A stretch of 64,000 bases of DNA from DASXKD01 sp963707905 (GTDB taxonomy: Bacteria; Actinomycetota; Actinomycetes; Streptosporangiales; Streptosporangiaceae). Both the position numbers and the translations under genes were made by a program. Location of the stretch: the NCBI GenBank assembly GCA_963707905.1, contig CAVPSA010000022.1, positions 1 to 64,000 of the forward strand, in the 5' to 3' direction. This document shows positions 33,512 through 41,304 of this stretch, piece after piece (the first letter of the stretch is position 1; each line of letters opens with the position of its first letter). Under the pieces are notes generated by a model. It saw nothing but the letters and a program-made list of their open reading frames with translations, made no database searches and had not been told where the DNA came from.

Positions 33512-34074
33512 GCCTGGCCGCCCAGGTCCCTGGCGAGGGCGGCGAGGGCCCGCGAGGCGGTGGAGGCGACGGTGCCGCGGCACACCCCGAGATCGGCCGC
33601 GATCTCCCGGTCGCTGAGGTTGAGGAAATAGCGGAGCACCAGCACCTCACGCTGCCGCCGGGGCAGCCGGGCCACCGCCCGGAGTGCCTCGCGGCGGTCC
33701 TCACCGGCCATGGCCGCCGACTCGGCCGACCACACCGGGGGGACGTGCATGGCGGCCCGGGAGGACCAGGCACGCTTACGGGACCGCAGCACCGAGCGGC
33801 AGCCGTTCAGCACCGAAGCCCGCAGGTACGCGACGGCGTTGGCGGGGTCGTGCAGCCGGCCCACGCCACGGTGCAGGCCTAAGAACGCGTCCTGCACCAC
33901 GTCCTCGGCGCTGGGCTGGTCGCCGACCAGCAGCACCGCCATCCGGATCAGGCGCAGCGCATGACACTGGTAGAGGGTGCCGACCAGGTCACCGCGCCCT
34001 GCCGCAGGCGCGGCCAGGTCGCCGCCCCGCACCGCTTGCGGGGACCGCCCCCGATACTCGATCACCATATTCAT
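33508..34074 (-). CDS. ECF-type RNA polymerase sigma factor
   Basis: This 188-residue sigma-70 family protein has region 2 (LIRMAVLLVGDQPSAEDVVQDAFLGLHR) and region 4 (LPRRQREVLVLRYFLNLSDREIAADLGVCRGTVASTASRALAAL). It lacks regions 1 and 3, as expected of ECF factors of the SigE-type actinobacterial subgroup. It is translationally coupled to a small membrane protein gene downstream, presumably its regulator. The regulon is unknown. A membrane PP2C phosphatase gene lies just upstream in the same direction. Confidence 0.9.
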   Translation of the reverse strand: MNMVIEYRGRSPQAVRGGDLAAPAAGRGDLVGTLYQCHALRLIRMAVLLVGDQPSAEDVVQDAFLGLHRGVGRLHDPANAVAYLRASVLNGCRSVLRSRKRAWSSRAAMHVPPVWSAESAAMAGEDRREALRAVARLPRRQREVLVLRYFLNLSDREIAADLGVCRGTVASTASRALAALARDLGGQA

Positions 34075-34112
34075 AAGACGCCGCCGGGACCTTGGTGTTG
34101 AGCCCTCCCCCG

Positions 34113-35213
34113 TCAGGTGCGCCAGATAAGGGCGAGCGCGCGGTCGTCGTTGGTGCCTGTGCCCGTGCTCAGTGCCCGGACGAGGTCGGCGGCGCCTGCC
34201 CGGAACCCCGTCGTGACCAGCCGGTCCGCCTCGCCGAGCAGCCGGTCGGTGCCTTCGTCGATGTCCTTGCCCGGAACTTCCACCAGGCCGTCGGTGTAGA
34301 GCATGAGCGCATCGCCGGGCCGCAGCGTGCCCCGCTCCGGCACCAGCCGCAGGTCGGCGACCACGCCGAGGACGATCCCCCGGGCCGTGGTGAGCCGCCA
34401 GGTGCCGCTGCCCGCGTCGAAATGCGCGGCGGGCGGGTGACCGGCGGAGGAGACCACGAAGTCACCGGTGGCCAGGTCGAGCGCGAGGTGGATCGCGGTG
34501 ACGAAGCCCTCGTTGGCGGCCCCCCGGCGCACGTAGGCGTTGCAGGTGGGCAGGAACTGCCCCTGGGGAACAGAACCGAGCAGCCCGCCGAACGCGCCGG
34601 ACAGCAGCAGCGCCCTGGTCCCGGCGTCCACGCCCTTGCCTGCCACGTCGACGAGCGCCACCTCAAGGGTCTTGCCGTCACAGGCGGACACCAGGAAGTC
34701 GCCGCCGAACGAGGAGCCGCCGGCCGGCCGCAGCACCGACACCGTGCCCCAGCCCTCGGGCAGCTCCGGCAGCGTCCCCTGAGCCCGGATCCGGTCCCGC
34801 AGCTCGATCAGCATGGCCTCGCCGCGCAGCCCCAGCATGCCGAGCTTCTCCCTGGTCCTGGCGAGCACGAGGGCCACCAGCCCGGTCACCACGATGGTCA
34901 GCACCAGGCCGGGACCGGCCTTGTCCTTCACCACGTCGTAAACCAGGGCGATGGCGATGAGCGCGAACAGGATGCGCAGCGCGCGGGGCCACAGCAGCAG
35001 GCCGCCCGCCAGCACCGGCAGGATGAGCAGGCCGGGCGAGAACCACGACTGCGACACGTGCACGGCCGCGACCGCGATGAACGCCGTCACCACGGTGAGG
35101 AGCAGGGCCACCCGGCGGTTCCCGGTGATGAGCTGCCGTGCCACCCACCCGCTTACCGCGCGCCACGCGGAGCGCACGGCGTGCAGGGGAAGGGCCACGA
35201 CACGGGCAACCAT
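34113..35213 (-). CDS. Membrane-anchored SpoIIE/PP2C serine phosphatase
   Basis: The product is 366 residues from ATG 35213. Four to five hydrophobic helices span residues 30-130. A cytoplasmic PP2C domain of the SpoIIE type follows (GGDFLVSACDGKTLEVALVDVAGKGVDAG, then SSAGHPPAAHFD, LYTDGLVEVPGKDIDEG, and NDDRALALIWR). These contain the metal-binding aspartates. It is expected to dephosphorylate an anti-sigma antagonist. It precedes the ECF sigma factor gene in the same direction (about 40 bp), but ECF factors are not usually under partner switching, so a functional link is uncertain. Confidence 0.88.
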   Translation of the reverse strand: MVARVVALPLHAVRSAWRAVSGWVARQLITGNRRVALLLTVVTAFIAVAAVHVSQSWFSPGLLILPVLAGGLLLWPRALRILFALIAIALVYDVVKDKAGPGLVLTIVVTGLVALVLARTREKLGMLGLRGEAMLIELRDRIRAQGTLPELPEGWGTVSVLRPAGGSSFGGDFLVSACDGKTLEVALVDVAGKGVDAGTRALLLSGAFGGLLGSVPQGQFLPTCNAYVRRGAANEGFVTAIHLALDLATGDFVVSSAGHPPAAHFDAGSGTWRLTTARGIVLGVVADLRLVPERGTLRPGDALMLYTDGLVEVPGKDIDEGTDRLLGEADRLVTTGFRAGAADLVRALSTGTGTNDDRALALIWRT

Positions 35214-35225
35214 TGGCCGCACTGT

Positions 35226-35339
35226 ATCCGCCCGCTGGGGTCTCTGGCACCCGTGCAGGTCAGCGCGTCGCACCACAGCGGCGCAGCCGCGCCGGACAAT
35301 CCGCCCGCCAGGGTCTCTGGCACCCGTGCAGGTCAGCCC
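35226..35339. repeat. Direct repeat of about 40 bp (two copies, 73 bp apart)
   Basis: GGGTCTCTGGCACCCGTGCA and the next seven bases are identical at 35238-35264 and 35311-35337, with matching flanks (ATCCGCCCGC) at 35226 and 35299. The pair fills the intergenic space between the divergent phosphatase and acetyltransferase genes. Confidence 0.85.
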
Positions 35340-35417
35340 GGCGGACCGGCGCGGCCTTTGTCCGTATGCCGGAAAAGGAGTTGGCGGTGCCGCCGCCCGG
35401 CGGGTAGGAAGACGGGC

Positions 35418-36671
35418 ATGGCCACCACGTTCCAGATACGCCCGCTCACCGAGGCAGAACTGCCCGCGCTCGAATACGTGGACCAGCACGCGTTCAACGG
35501 CAGCCCGGATAATGCGCGGCAGCGCGCCAACTGGCTGGCCCGGCTGGAGCTCGACCGCACCCTGGGCGCGTTCGACGGCACCACGCTGGCCGGTGTGACC
35601 GGCGTGTACAGCTTCCGGATGCGGGTGCCCGGCGCGATGGCCGCGGTCGCCGGGGTGAGCATGGTCGCCGTGCTCCCCTCGCACCGGCGCCGCGGCGCCC
35701 TCAGCGGCCTGATGCGGCGCCAGCTCAGCGACATCGCCGACCGGGGCGAGGCGGTGGCCGCGCTGTTCGCCTCGGAGAGCGAGATCTACGGCCGGTACGG
35801 TTACGGCCGCGCGTCCTGGCAACTGTTCCTGCAGCTGGGCCGCGGCCATGGGCGGCTGGCCGCCTCGGCTCCGGCCGACCCCGCGCTGCGGCTGCGGATC
35901 GCCGAGCCACGGTCGGCCCACGCCGAGATGGGCAAGGTCTACGAGCTGGCCATGGCCGAGCGTCCCGGGCTCTACGCACGGACAGAACCGTGGTGGGACC
36001 GGCTGACCCACGACCCCGACTCCGACACCGATCCGCCGATGCGCTGCGTGCTGGCCGAGGATGACTCGGGGCCGCGCGGGTACGCGCTGTTCACCTCCGA
36101 GGGCCGGTGGGAGCGGGGCACGTTCCTCCCCGACGGCGAACTGGACCTGCACGAGTCCATCGCCGTGGACCCGGCGGCGGCTGCCGCACTGTGGTCCGAC
36201 CTGCTCAGCCGGGACCTGATCACCACGTTCCGGCTGCATCTGCGGCCGGTGGACGACCCGCTGCTCGACCTGCTTGCCGACTCCCGGCAGGGCCGGCCGC
36301 AGCTTTCCGACGGACTGTGGATCCGCCTGGTGGACGTGGGCAAGGCGCTCGCGCAGCGCCGCTACGCGTGCCCGGTGGACGTGGTCATCGAGGTCGGCGA
36401 CGAGCTGTGCCCGCAGAATCAGGGCCGGTGGCGGCTGACCGCGGCGGCCACCTCCGCTCCGTCCGGGTTCAGCGGGACCTGTGAGCGGACCACCGCCCCG
36501 GCCGACCTGGTACTGCCGGTGCGGGCGCTGGGCGCGGCCTACCTGGGCGGCACCCGGCTCGGGTCGCTGACCGCAGCGGGCCTGGTCACCGAGGTGACAC
36601 CGGGCTCCGTGGCGGCGCTGTCGGCGGCCATGTCGTGGGACCCGGCGCCGTGGTGCCCGATGATCTTCTGA
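35418..36671 (+). CDS. Eis-like GNAT N-acetyltransferase
   Basis: The product is 417 residues. The N-terminal GNAT domain has MVAVLPSHRRRGALSGLMRR (acetyl-CoA pyrophosphate loop) and ASESEIYGRYGYGRASW. A second GNAT-like domain and a C-terminal sterol-carrier-type domain follow (LVDVGKALAQRRYACPVDVV, then LGAAYLGGTRLGSLTAAGLV), ending in Phe as the C-terminal carboxylate base typical of Eis proteins (WCPMIF). Eis enzymes acetylate amines on many substrates, including aminoglycosides and peptides. The start ATG 35418 follows AGGAAG. The upstream intergenic region has a direct repeat. Confidence 0.88.
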   Translation: MATTFQIRPLTEAELPALEYVDQHAFNGSPDNARQRANWLARLELDRTLGAFDGTTLAGVTGVYSFRMRVPGAMAAVAGVSMVAVLPSHRRRGALSGLMRRQLSDIADRGEAVAALFASESEIYGRYGYGRASWQLFLQLGRGHGRLAASAPADPALRLRIAEPRSAHAEMGKVYELAMAERPGLYARTEPWWDRLTHDPDSDTDPPMRCVLAEDDSGPRGYALFTSEGRWERGTFLPDGELDLHESIAVDPAAAAALWSDLLSRDLITTFRLHLRPVDDPLLDLLADSRQGRPQLSDGLWIRLVDVGKALAQRRYACPVDVVIEVGDELCPQNQGRWRLTAAATSAPSGFSGTCERTTAPADLVLPVRALGAAYLGGTRLGSLTAAGLVTEVTPGSVAALSAAMSWDPAPWCPMIF

Positions 36672-36683
36672 AGGGCGGCCGGG

Positions 36684-37544
36684 CTACAAGGACGCGCGCA
36701 GCACCGCCTCGGCGAGGTCGGCCCGGTAGTACGGCTGCATGCTGGTGAAGTCCGGGCACGCGTTGACCTCGAGCACCCGCGGCCCCGCCCCGGTCCGCAG
36801 CAGGTCCACCCCGGCGTGCCCGAGCCCCAGCGCGGCAGCCGCGCCGTGCACCAGGTCCTGTTCCTCGCCGGTGAGCTCGGTACGCCGCTGTGTGGCACCG
36901 CCAGCGATGTTGCTGCGCCATTCCGGCGGCGCCGCGCGGCGCTCGGTCACCGCGATCAGCGCACCCCCGGTGAGGACGGCGCGCACGCTGACCCCGGCAC
37001 ACTCAGTTACTTCTGGCTGTACGATCAGCGCGCCCGGCCCCTCGACCGCGAGTTCCGCGAGCGCCGCGGCCAGTGTGGCCGGATCCGCCGCCCGGCGCAC
37101 CCACCGCCCCTGTGCCCCGTGGGCCCGCTTGACCACCACCGGGTAGCCGGCCTCCGCCGCGACGGCGGCCGCCTGCGCCTCGTCGAACGGGCAGATCTCG
37201 GTGCGTATCTGGGCCACGCCCGCCCGGGCGAGCCGCGCCGCGGCGGCCGCCTTGTCGTCCGCGCGCAGCACGCTGTCCACCGGGTTCTGCGCCCGCGCGG
37301 TGTGCGCCAGCTCACGCAGCGCGGTGACCGCCGCCGGGAACCCGAAAAGCAGGAAGGGCGCCAGGCTGGTGGCCGCGACGGGGCCGGCCTCGTCGGTGAC
37401 CGTCACCTCGCCCAGCGGGGCGATGCCCGCCCGCAGCGAGGGCAGGTCCACTATCCGGACCGGGACGCCGAGCCGGCCGGCGGCGGCGATCAGGCTGTCC
37501 GGCACGTTGGTGGCGTACGGGTTCCTGGCGACCGCGAGCGTCAT
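36684..37544 (-). CDS. RimK-like ATP-grasp ligase (second gene of a coupled pair)
   Basis: This 286-residue ATP-grasp protein has a central segment AGYPVVVKRAHGAQGRWVRR (ATP-binding Lys and Gly-rich loop), ALIVQPEVTECAGVSVRAVLTGG, and a C-terminal Mg site AGVDLLRTGAGPRVLEVNACPDF (Glu-Val-Asn-Ala). RimK-type ligases join an amino acid or peptide to a carboxylate with ATP. Its ATG overlaps the stop of the upstream ATP-grasp gene by 4 bp, so the two are made together. Substrates are unknown; no precursor peptide gene is evident. Confidence 0.85.
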   Translation of the reverse strand: MTLAVARNPYATNVPDSLIAAAGRLGVPVRIVDLPSLRAGIAPLGEVTVTDEAGPVAATSLAPFLLFGFPAAVTALRELAHTARAQNPVDSVLRADDKAAAAARLARAGVAQIRTEICPFDEAQAAAVAAEAGYPVVVKRAHGAQGRWVRRAADPATLAAALAELAVEGPGALIVQPEVTECAGVSVRAVLTGGALIAVTERRAAPPEWRSNIAGGATQRRTELTGEEQDLVHGAAAALGLGHAGVDLLRTGAGPRVLEVNACPDFTSMQPYYRADLAEAVLRASL

Positions 37545-38464
37545 CCCGCGACGCCCTGCCGGTGCCGGGCGGCCGCGAGGTCCAGAATGGCGCCGGCGAC
37601 GTCAGCCCCGGTGACCGTGCTGATCCCGGCGAAGCCCGCCCACGCGTCCACCTCAAGGACGCGGACGGCGCCGCCGCCATCCTCGATCAGGTCCACCCCG
37701 CCGAAGTCCAGCCCGCAGGCGGCCAGCGCGGCCACCGCGACGGCCGCGGCGGCATGGCTGAGCGGGAGGGCGGACCCGGCCGCGCCGAGGGCCAGGTTGG
37801 CCCGGACCTCCCCTGGCCTGGCCACCCGGTGCATCAGCGCGACGCAGCGTTTCCCCACCACATAGGCCCGGATGTCCTGGCCGCCGCCGCCGATCAGTGG
37901 CTGCGCCAGGTAATGCTCGCGTTCGGCGTGGTAGCCCGGCCTCGCGGCGTCCGGGCGCCACGGCTCCCGCCGCTGCCAGGCGGCGGTGAGCGCCGCGGCC
38001 GAGCGGTGCGTCGCGATTCCCTCGCCCCGGACCCCGCGGGCGGGCTTGACGATCAGCTCGCCCGGGCCGAGCGCCGCCAGGCCCGCGCCGCCCGGTTCGT
38101 CGAATGCGGCCGTCGGCACCACCGGGATCCCGGCATTGACCAGGTCCACGGTGGTCAGCAGCTTGTCGCGGGAGCGGAACGCGGCACCGGGCTCGTTGAG
38201 CACCAGCGAGCCCTGCGCGGCCAGGCAGGCGAGCACCGGGGCGGCGATGCCGCGGAACGGGGCGACGGTGCGGTGGATCACGATGCCGGGCCGGACCGGC
38301 CTGCCCGCGTAGCAGGCGGACTGCTGGCCGTCGGCACACCAGAGCCCGAGCAGGTGCGGCGCCCAGCTCACCAGGCGCAGGTCCCGCTCCCGCGCCGCGG
38401 TCTTCAGCAGCACCCAGTTCTGTGCCCGCTCGGCCGGGTAGTGCAGCACCACGATCTGGTTCAC
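37541..38464 (-). CDS. RimK-like ATP-grasp ligase (first gene of a coupled pair)
   Basis: The product is 307 residues if GTG 38464 is used (NQIVVLHYPAERAQNW), where homology-like sequence begins; an in-frame ATG 38509 would add 15 residues and neither has a clear ribosome site. The ATP-grasp core is LIVKPARGVRGEGIATH, QPLIGGGGQDIRAYVVGKRCVALM and the Mg-binding GLDFGGVDLIEDGGGAVRVLEVDAWAGF. It is about 25-30% like its downstream partner by eye in the core motifs only. The pairing of two RimK-like ligases suggests two successive couplings on one product or a heteromeric enzyme. A perfect inverted repeat lies upstream. Confidence 0.83.
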   Translation of the reverse strand: MNQIVVLHYPAERAQNWVLLKTAARERDLRLVSWAPHLLGLWCADGQQSACYAGRPVRPGIVIHRTVAPFRGIAAPVLACLAAQGSLVLNEPGAAFRSRDKLLTTVDLVNAGIPVVPTAAFDEPGGAGLAALGPGELIVKPARGVRGEGIATHRSAAALTAAWQRREPWRPDAARPGYHAEREHYLAQPLIGGGGQDIRAYVVGKRCVALMHRVARPGEVRANLALGAAGSALPLSHAAAAVAVAALAACGLDFGGVDLIEDGGGAVRVLEVDAWAGFAGISTVTGADVAGAILDLAAARHRQGVAG

Positions 38465-38531
38465 GGCGCGGCGCCGCCCGGTATCAAGGCCGCGGCTAGC
38501 CTGGGCCACCAGGCCAACCCCGTACGGAGAT

Positions 38532-38608
38532 CCGGCTTATCATTCGAAACGGCTCCACAAATCATGACATACCGGGTGTCGGACCGGCCGTTTCGAATGA
38601 TAAGCCGG
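38532..38608. repeat. Perfect 21-bp inverted repeat with 35-bp spacer
   Basis: The arms at 38532-38552 and 38588-38608 are exact reverse complements (inner part CTTATCATTCGAAACGG). They are more AT-rich than the surrounding DNA. The repeat lies between the divergent ATP-grasp and hydrolase genes. It could be a pair of regulator sites, a miniature transposon relic or a cruciform. No target duplication was seen. Confidence 0.8.
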
Positions 38609-38622
38609 GGACGTGGGACCGC

Positions 38623-38646
38623 GGTTGCCCTGGGACCAGGGCAACC
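38623..38646. promoter_or_regulatory. Perfect 11-bp inverted repeat just upstream of the hydrolase gene
   Basis: GGTTGCCCTGG-GA-CCAGGGCAACC lies 20 bp before the ATG at 38667. It may be an operator or a 5'-leader hairpin. Its G/C composition and tight loop also fit a terminator for transcription entering from upstream. Confidence 0.55.
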
Positions 38647-38666
38647 CTAAGTGAGGGCGGCCGCTC

Positions 38667-39329
38667 ATGCCACTGGAAGTCAAGCGCCTGCACCTGGCGA
38701 GCCTGCGCGGTCTCGACGGCCGGGAGTGGCCGGTGCACGGGTTCGTGGTCACCCACCCGGGCGGCGCGGCGCTGGTGGACACCGGCTGCGGCGGCCCGGA
38801 CGAGGTGCTCAGCGACTGGCGGGTGGTGAACCGGTCGGTCGCGGACGCGCTGGCCGGCCTGGACATGACGCCGGCCGACATCGGCCTGGTGATCAACACG
38901 CACCTGCACTTCGACCACTGCGGGCAGAACGCGGTGTTCCCGCACGCCGCCTGTCACGTCCAGCGCACCGAACTGGACCGGGCCAAGCGGGAGTCGCCGG
39001 AACTTTACGACTGGTTCGGCTTCATGAACGCGCGGTGGGAACTGCTCGACGGGGACACCGAGATACTGCCTGGCCTGTCGGTGGTCACCACTCCCGGGCA
39101 CACCGTGGGCCACCAGAGCGTGCTGGTCTCCTCCGCCGACGGCCAGGACCTGCTGATCGGGGACGCCGCCTACACGCCGCACCAGTTCGCCGGGCCGCCC
39201 GACGAGGACCTGGCGCCCGGCCAGGCCGCCGACCCGGTGGCGTGGCGCGGCTCGCTCGGCCGGATCAAGTCACTGGCGCCCGCGCGGGTGCACTTCTGCC
39301 ACCACACCGACGTGCTGCACGGCTCCTGA
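38667..39329 (+). CDS. Metallo-beta-lactamase-fold hydrolase (AHL lactonase-like)
   Basis: The product is 220 residues. The zinc motif is THLHFDHCGQN (HxHxDH), with the upstream strand ALVDTGCGGPDE, then TPGHTVGHQSVL, DLLIGDAAYTP and C-terminal VHFCHH supplying further ligands. This is the pattern of N-acyl-homoserine lactonase-like hydrolases, though many family members act on other esters or lactones. It is read away from the ATP-grasp pair across the two inverted repeats. A role in signal or natural-product turnover is only a possibility. Confidence 0.85.
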   Translation: MPLEVKRLHLASLRGLDGREWPVHGFVVTHPGGAALVDTGCGGPDEVLSDWRVVNRSVADALAGLDMTPADIGLVINTHLHFDHCGQNAVFPHAACHVQRTELDRAKRESPELYDWFGFMNARWELLDGDTEILPGLSVVTTPGHTVGHQSVLVSSADGQDLLIGDAAYTPHQFAGPPDEDLAPGQAADPVAWRGSLGRIKSLAPARVHFCHHTDVLHGS

Positions 39330-39334
39330 GCGTC

Positions 39335-39730
39335 TCAGCCACGGATCCGCAGGCCGATCACGGCGGCGACATAGCTCACGCCGCCCACGAAGCCGAGCAT
39401 GCTGTACGGCCAGCCGCTCTGGCCGCGGGCGATCTGCACCACGAAGGCCACCAGGATGACCGCGATCATCGCGAGCGCGGTGATCGCGGTCGCGCGCAGG
39501 TCGATGGCGCTGATCCGCTCGTCACGGTGGTCGAGCAGGCCCTTCACCGTCTCGCTGCGCCGCCGGGCCAGCAGCAGGGCGCCGCTGAACGCCACCATCA
39601 CGGCGAACGCGAGCACGCCGTAAACGGGGCTCCCGCCGACGGAGAGGGCCACCAGGTACACCACGCCCATCGCTGCGCCGAAGATCGGGGTCGCCAGGTA
39701 TTTGCGGCTCGTTCTACTCGTGGTCTGCAT
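39335..39730 (-). CDS. Small integral membrane protein coupled to an XRE regulator
   Basis: The product is 131 residues with four hydrophobic segments: about 15-35 (AAMGVVYLVALSVGG), 38-55, 82-102 and 108-128. A cytoplasmic-type charged loop (ARRRSETVKGLLDHRDERISAIDLRA) is typical of DUF2178-like membrane proteins that often accompany small XRE regulators. Its start lies inside the end of the HTH gene (17-bp overlap), so the two are translationally coupled. Function is unknown. Confidence 0.75.
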   Translation of the reverse strand: MQTTSRTSRKYLATPIFGAAMGVVYLVALSVGGSPVYGVLAFAVMVAFSGALLLARRRSETVKGLLDHRDERISAIDLRATAITALAMIAVILVAFVVQIARGQSGWPYSMLGFVGGVSYVAAVIGLRIRG

Positions 39731-39911
39731 GGAATATCTCCTCGACACAGGTGCCGAAAAATCTGGCGATCGCGATGGCCAGGGGAAGCGAAGGGGTGTA
39801 CCGGTCGGTCTCGATCGAGTTGACCGTCTGCCGGGACACGTCCAGCCGCTGGGCGAGGTCGGCCTGCGAAAGCCCTTTCGCGACACGGCGCTCGCGAACG
39901 TCATTGCGCAC
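39714..39911 (-). CDS. XRE-family HTH transcriptional regulator (YgzD-like, minimal)
   Basis: The product is 65 residues, just one helix-turn-helix domain: RNDVRERRVAKGLSQADLAQ, RLDVSRQTVNSIETDRYTPS, LPLAIAIARFF. The start is GTG 39911 with AAGGG upstream; the ATG in another frame at 39904 gives no homology. Such minimal regulators act with the adjacent membrane protein gene and usually autoregulate. Two operator-like sites lie directly upstream. Confidence 0.88.
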   Translation of the reverse strand: MRNDVRERRVAKGLSQADLAQRLDVSRQTVNSIETDRYTPSLPLAIAIARFFGTCVEEIFHADHE

Positions 39912-39927
39912 CGGGCGTGCCCTTAGT

Positions 39928-39993
39928 TGTCAAGCTCGCTTGTCATTTCTCCATGATGCCGGCCGGGGCCCGTAGTGTCAAGCGAGCTTGTCA
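39928..39993. promoter_or_regulatory. Two TGTCAAGC-N2-GCTTGTCA operator sites
   Basis: TGTCAAGCTCGCTTGTCA (39928-39945) and TGTCAAGCGAGCTTGTCA (39976-39993) differ only in the two central bases. They lie 48 bp apart in the divergent promoter between the XRE gene and the next rightward gene. Each is a near-palindrome. They are most likely bound by the adjacent XRE regulator. Confidence 0.65.
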
Positions 39994-40066
39994 TCAACCC
40001 GGCCGGCGGCGGCGCGCGGGCGTGCAGCGTTGACCCGAATTTGGTGCGGGGGCAGACTGTGGGGCC

Positions 40067-40558
40067 GTGGCTTCGTGGGCAGAGTTCGAGAAGGACCGGC
40101 CGGACCTCGCGACGGCCGGCCGTGCGCTGCTTTACCAGTTCGGCGTGGGACTGGGGTTCCTCGCCACGGTCCGCAGGGACGGTGGCCCACGGGTGCACCC
40201 GATGTGCCCGGTCATCCACGGCGGCGGGATGTACGCGTTCATCGTGCCCGGCCCCAAGCAGGCCGACCTGCACAGGGATGGGCGTTATGCGCTGCACTCG
40301 TTTCCCTGCCCGGACAACGAGGACGCGTTCTACTGCACCGGGCGGGCCGAGGCGGAAGAGGACGCCGGCCTACGGCGGGTGCTCGCCGAGATCTTCGTGA
40401 CCGAACGGGCCGACGTGGGCGTGCCCGAGCCCGAGCCCGAGCACCACCTGTTCCGGTTCAGCCTGGATCGGTGCCTGCTCACCAGGACGGCCGGCCACGG
40501 CGACGTCGCGCCGCGGCACACCACGTGGCAGGCCCCGGCCGGGTTCTCCCGAACATGA
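40067..40558 (+). CDS. Pyridoxamine 5'-phosphate oxidase-fold (FMN/F420-type split barrel) protein
   Basis: The product is 163 residues. GVGLGFLATVRRDGGPRVHPMCPVIHGGGMYAFIVPGPKQADLHRDGRYALHS is the split-barrel flavin-binding pattern (given here as positions about 27-80). Proteins of this type bind FMN, F420 or haem and reduce small molecules. The GTG start at 40067 is the first in frame with the motif. It stands alone. The exact cofactor cannot be assigned. Confidence 0.8.
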   Translation: MASWAEFEKDRPDLATAGRALLYQFGVGLGFLATVRRDGGPRVHPMCPVIHGGGMYAFIVPGPKQADLHRDGRYALHSFPCPDNEDAFYCTGRAEAEEDAGLRRVLAEIFVTERADVGVPEPEPEHHLFRFSLDRCLLTRTAGHGDVAPRHTTWQAPAGFSRT

Positions 40559-40620
40559 TCGCGCACGGTCACCGGCGGCCGGTCCCGGTGCGGGCGTGCG
40601 ACACTGGCCGGGGAGGCAGC

Positions 40621-41268
40621 ATGCCCAGCATGAAGGTCACGGTGAGCGCCGCGATGCGGGCCCGCGACGTGTCGCGGCCTCAGCCGCATCACGAGGCGGC
40701 CGCCGAGAAGGACGTGGCCGCCGCACCGCCCGCCTCAGCGCAGCGGGCCAGGATGCCCCCGCCGCCGCCCCGTGGCACCGGGCCTGCCCGGTCCTCCCTG
40801 CCCGCCGGGCCCGTTGCACCGCCCGCGCCGCCGCACCGCCCCCGCCCGCCGGTCAACCGTCCTGCGGGCGCGACGGCGCCGGGCGACGGCCCCGGCGCAG
40901 CGCCGGGCGACAGCCCCCGCGGAGCGCCGGGCACCGCCGTGGGAAAGCCGGGCCCGCCGCGGCATCACGGGAGCGGTCCCCGCCCGGCGAGCGAACCGGC
41001 CAGTGGCGCCCGGCCTGAAGAGCGGCGCGCGCCGGCACCACCCCCCGAGGCCAGCCAGCCCGCTGAACCGCCCGAAGCCAGCCAGCCCGGCGAGCCGCCC
41101 GAGGCGCCCCGGTCCGGAGAGCCGCACGAGACGGCCCCGTCCGGCGAGGCGCCCCGGTCCGGCGAGCCGGGCAAGGCAGCCAGCGGCGCACCGGGTCAGC
41201 CAAGAACCGGGACCGGCCGGCCGGCCAAGCGCAGGCGGGTGCGGCGGCGGCGATCGCACGGGCGCTGA
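40621..41268 (+). CDS. Proline-rich, low-complexity protein with conserved N-terminus
   Basis: The product is 215 residues. The first 30 (MPSMKVTVSAAMRARDVSRP and an HHEAAAEK segment) look conserved and globular. The rest is Pro/Ala/Gly/Glu-rich with repeated PPEASQP and RSGEP units and ends in a strongly basic tail (RPAKRRRVRRRRSHGR). The composition suggests an unstructured, perhaps nucleic-acid-binding protein. I do not recognise a function. It is plausibly real because the codon pattern and start are good (ATG 40621) and no better frame exists. Confidence 0.55.
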   Translation: MPSMKVTVSAAMRARDVSRPQPHHEAAAEKDVAAAPPASAQRARMPPPPPRGTGPARSSLPAGPVAPPAPPHRPRPPVNRPAGATAPGDGPGAAPGDSPRGAPGTAVGKPGPPRHHGSGPRPASEPASGARPEERRAPAPPPEASQPAEPPEASQPGEPPEAPRSGEPHETAPSGEAPRSGEPGKAASGAPGQPRTGTGRPAKRRRVRRRRSHGR

Positions 41269-41304
41269 CCGGTCAGCCGACGCTGAGGGTCAGGGCGCTG
41301 CGGG

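Noticed and set aside
34113..36239. 708-codon frame for the membrane phosphatase
   Set aside because: The upstream 342 codons are antisense to the Eis-like gene; ATG 35213 starts the membrane helices.
36684..38464. ATP-grasp pair considered as D-Ala-D-Ala ligases or LysX
   Set aside because: No Ddl-type motifs, no LysW and no lysine pathway genes; only the general ATP-grasp core is visible.
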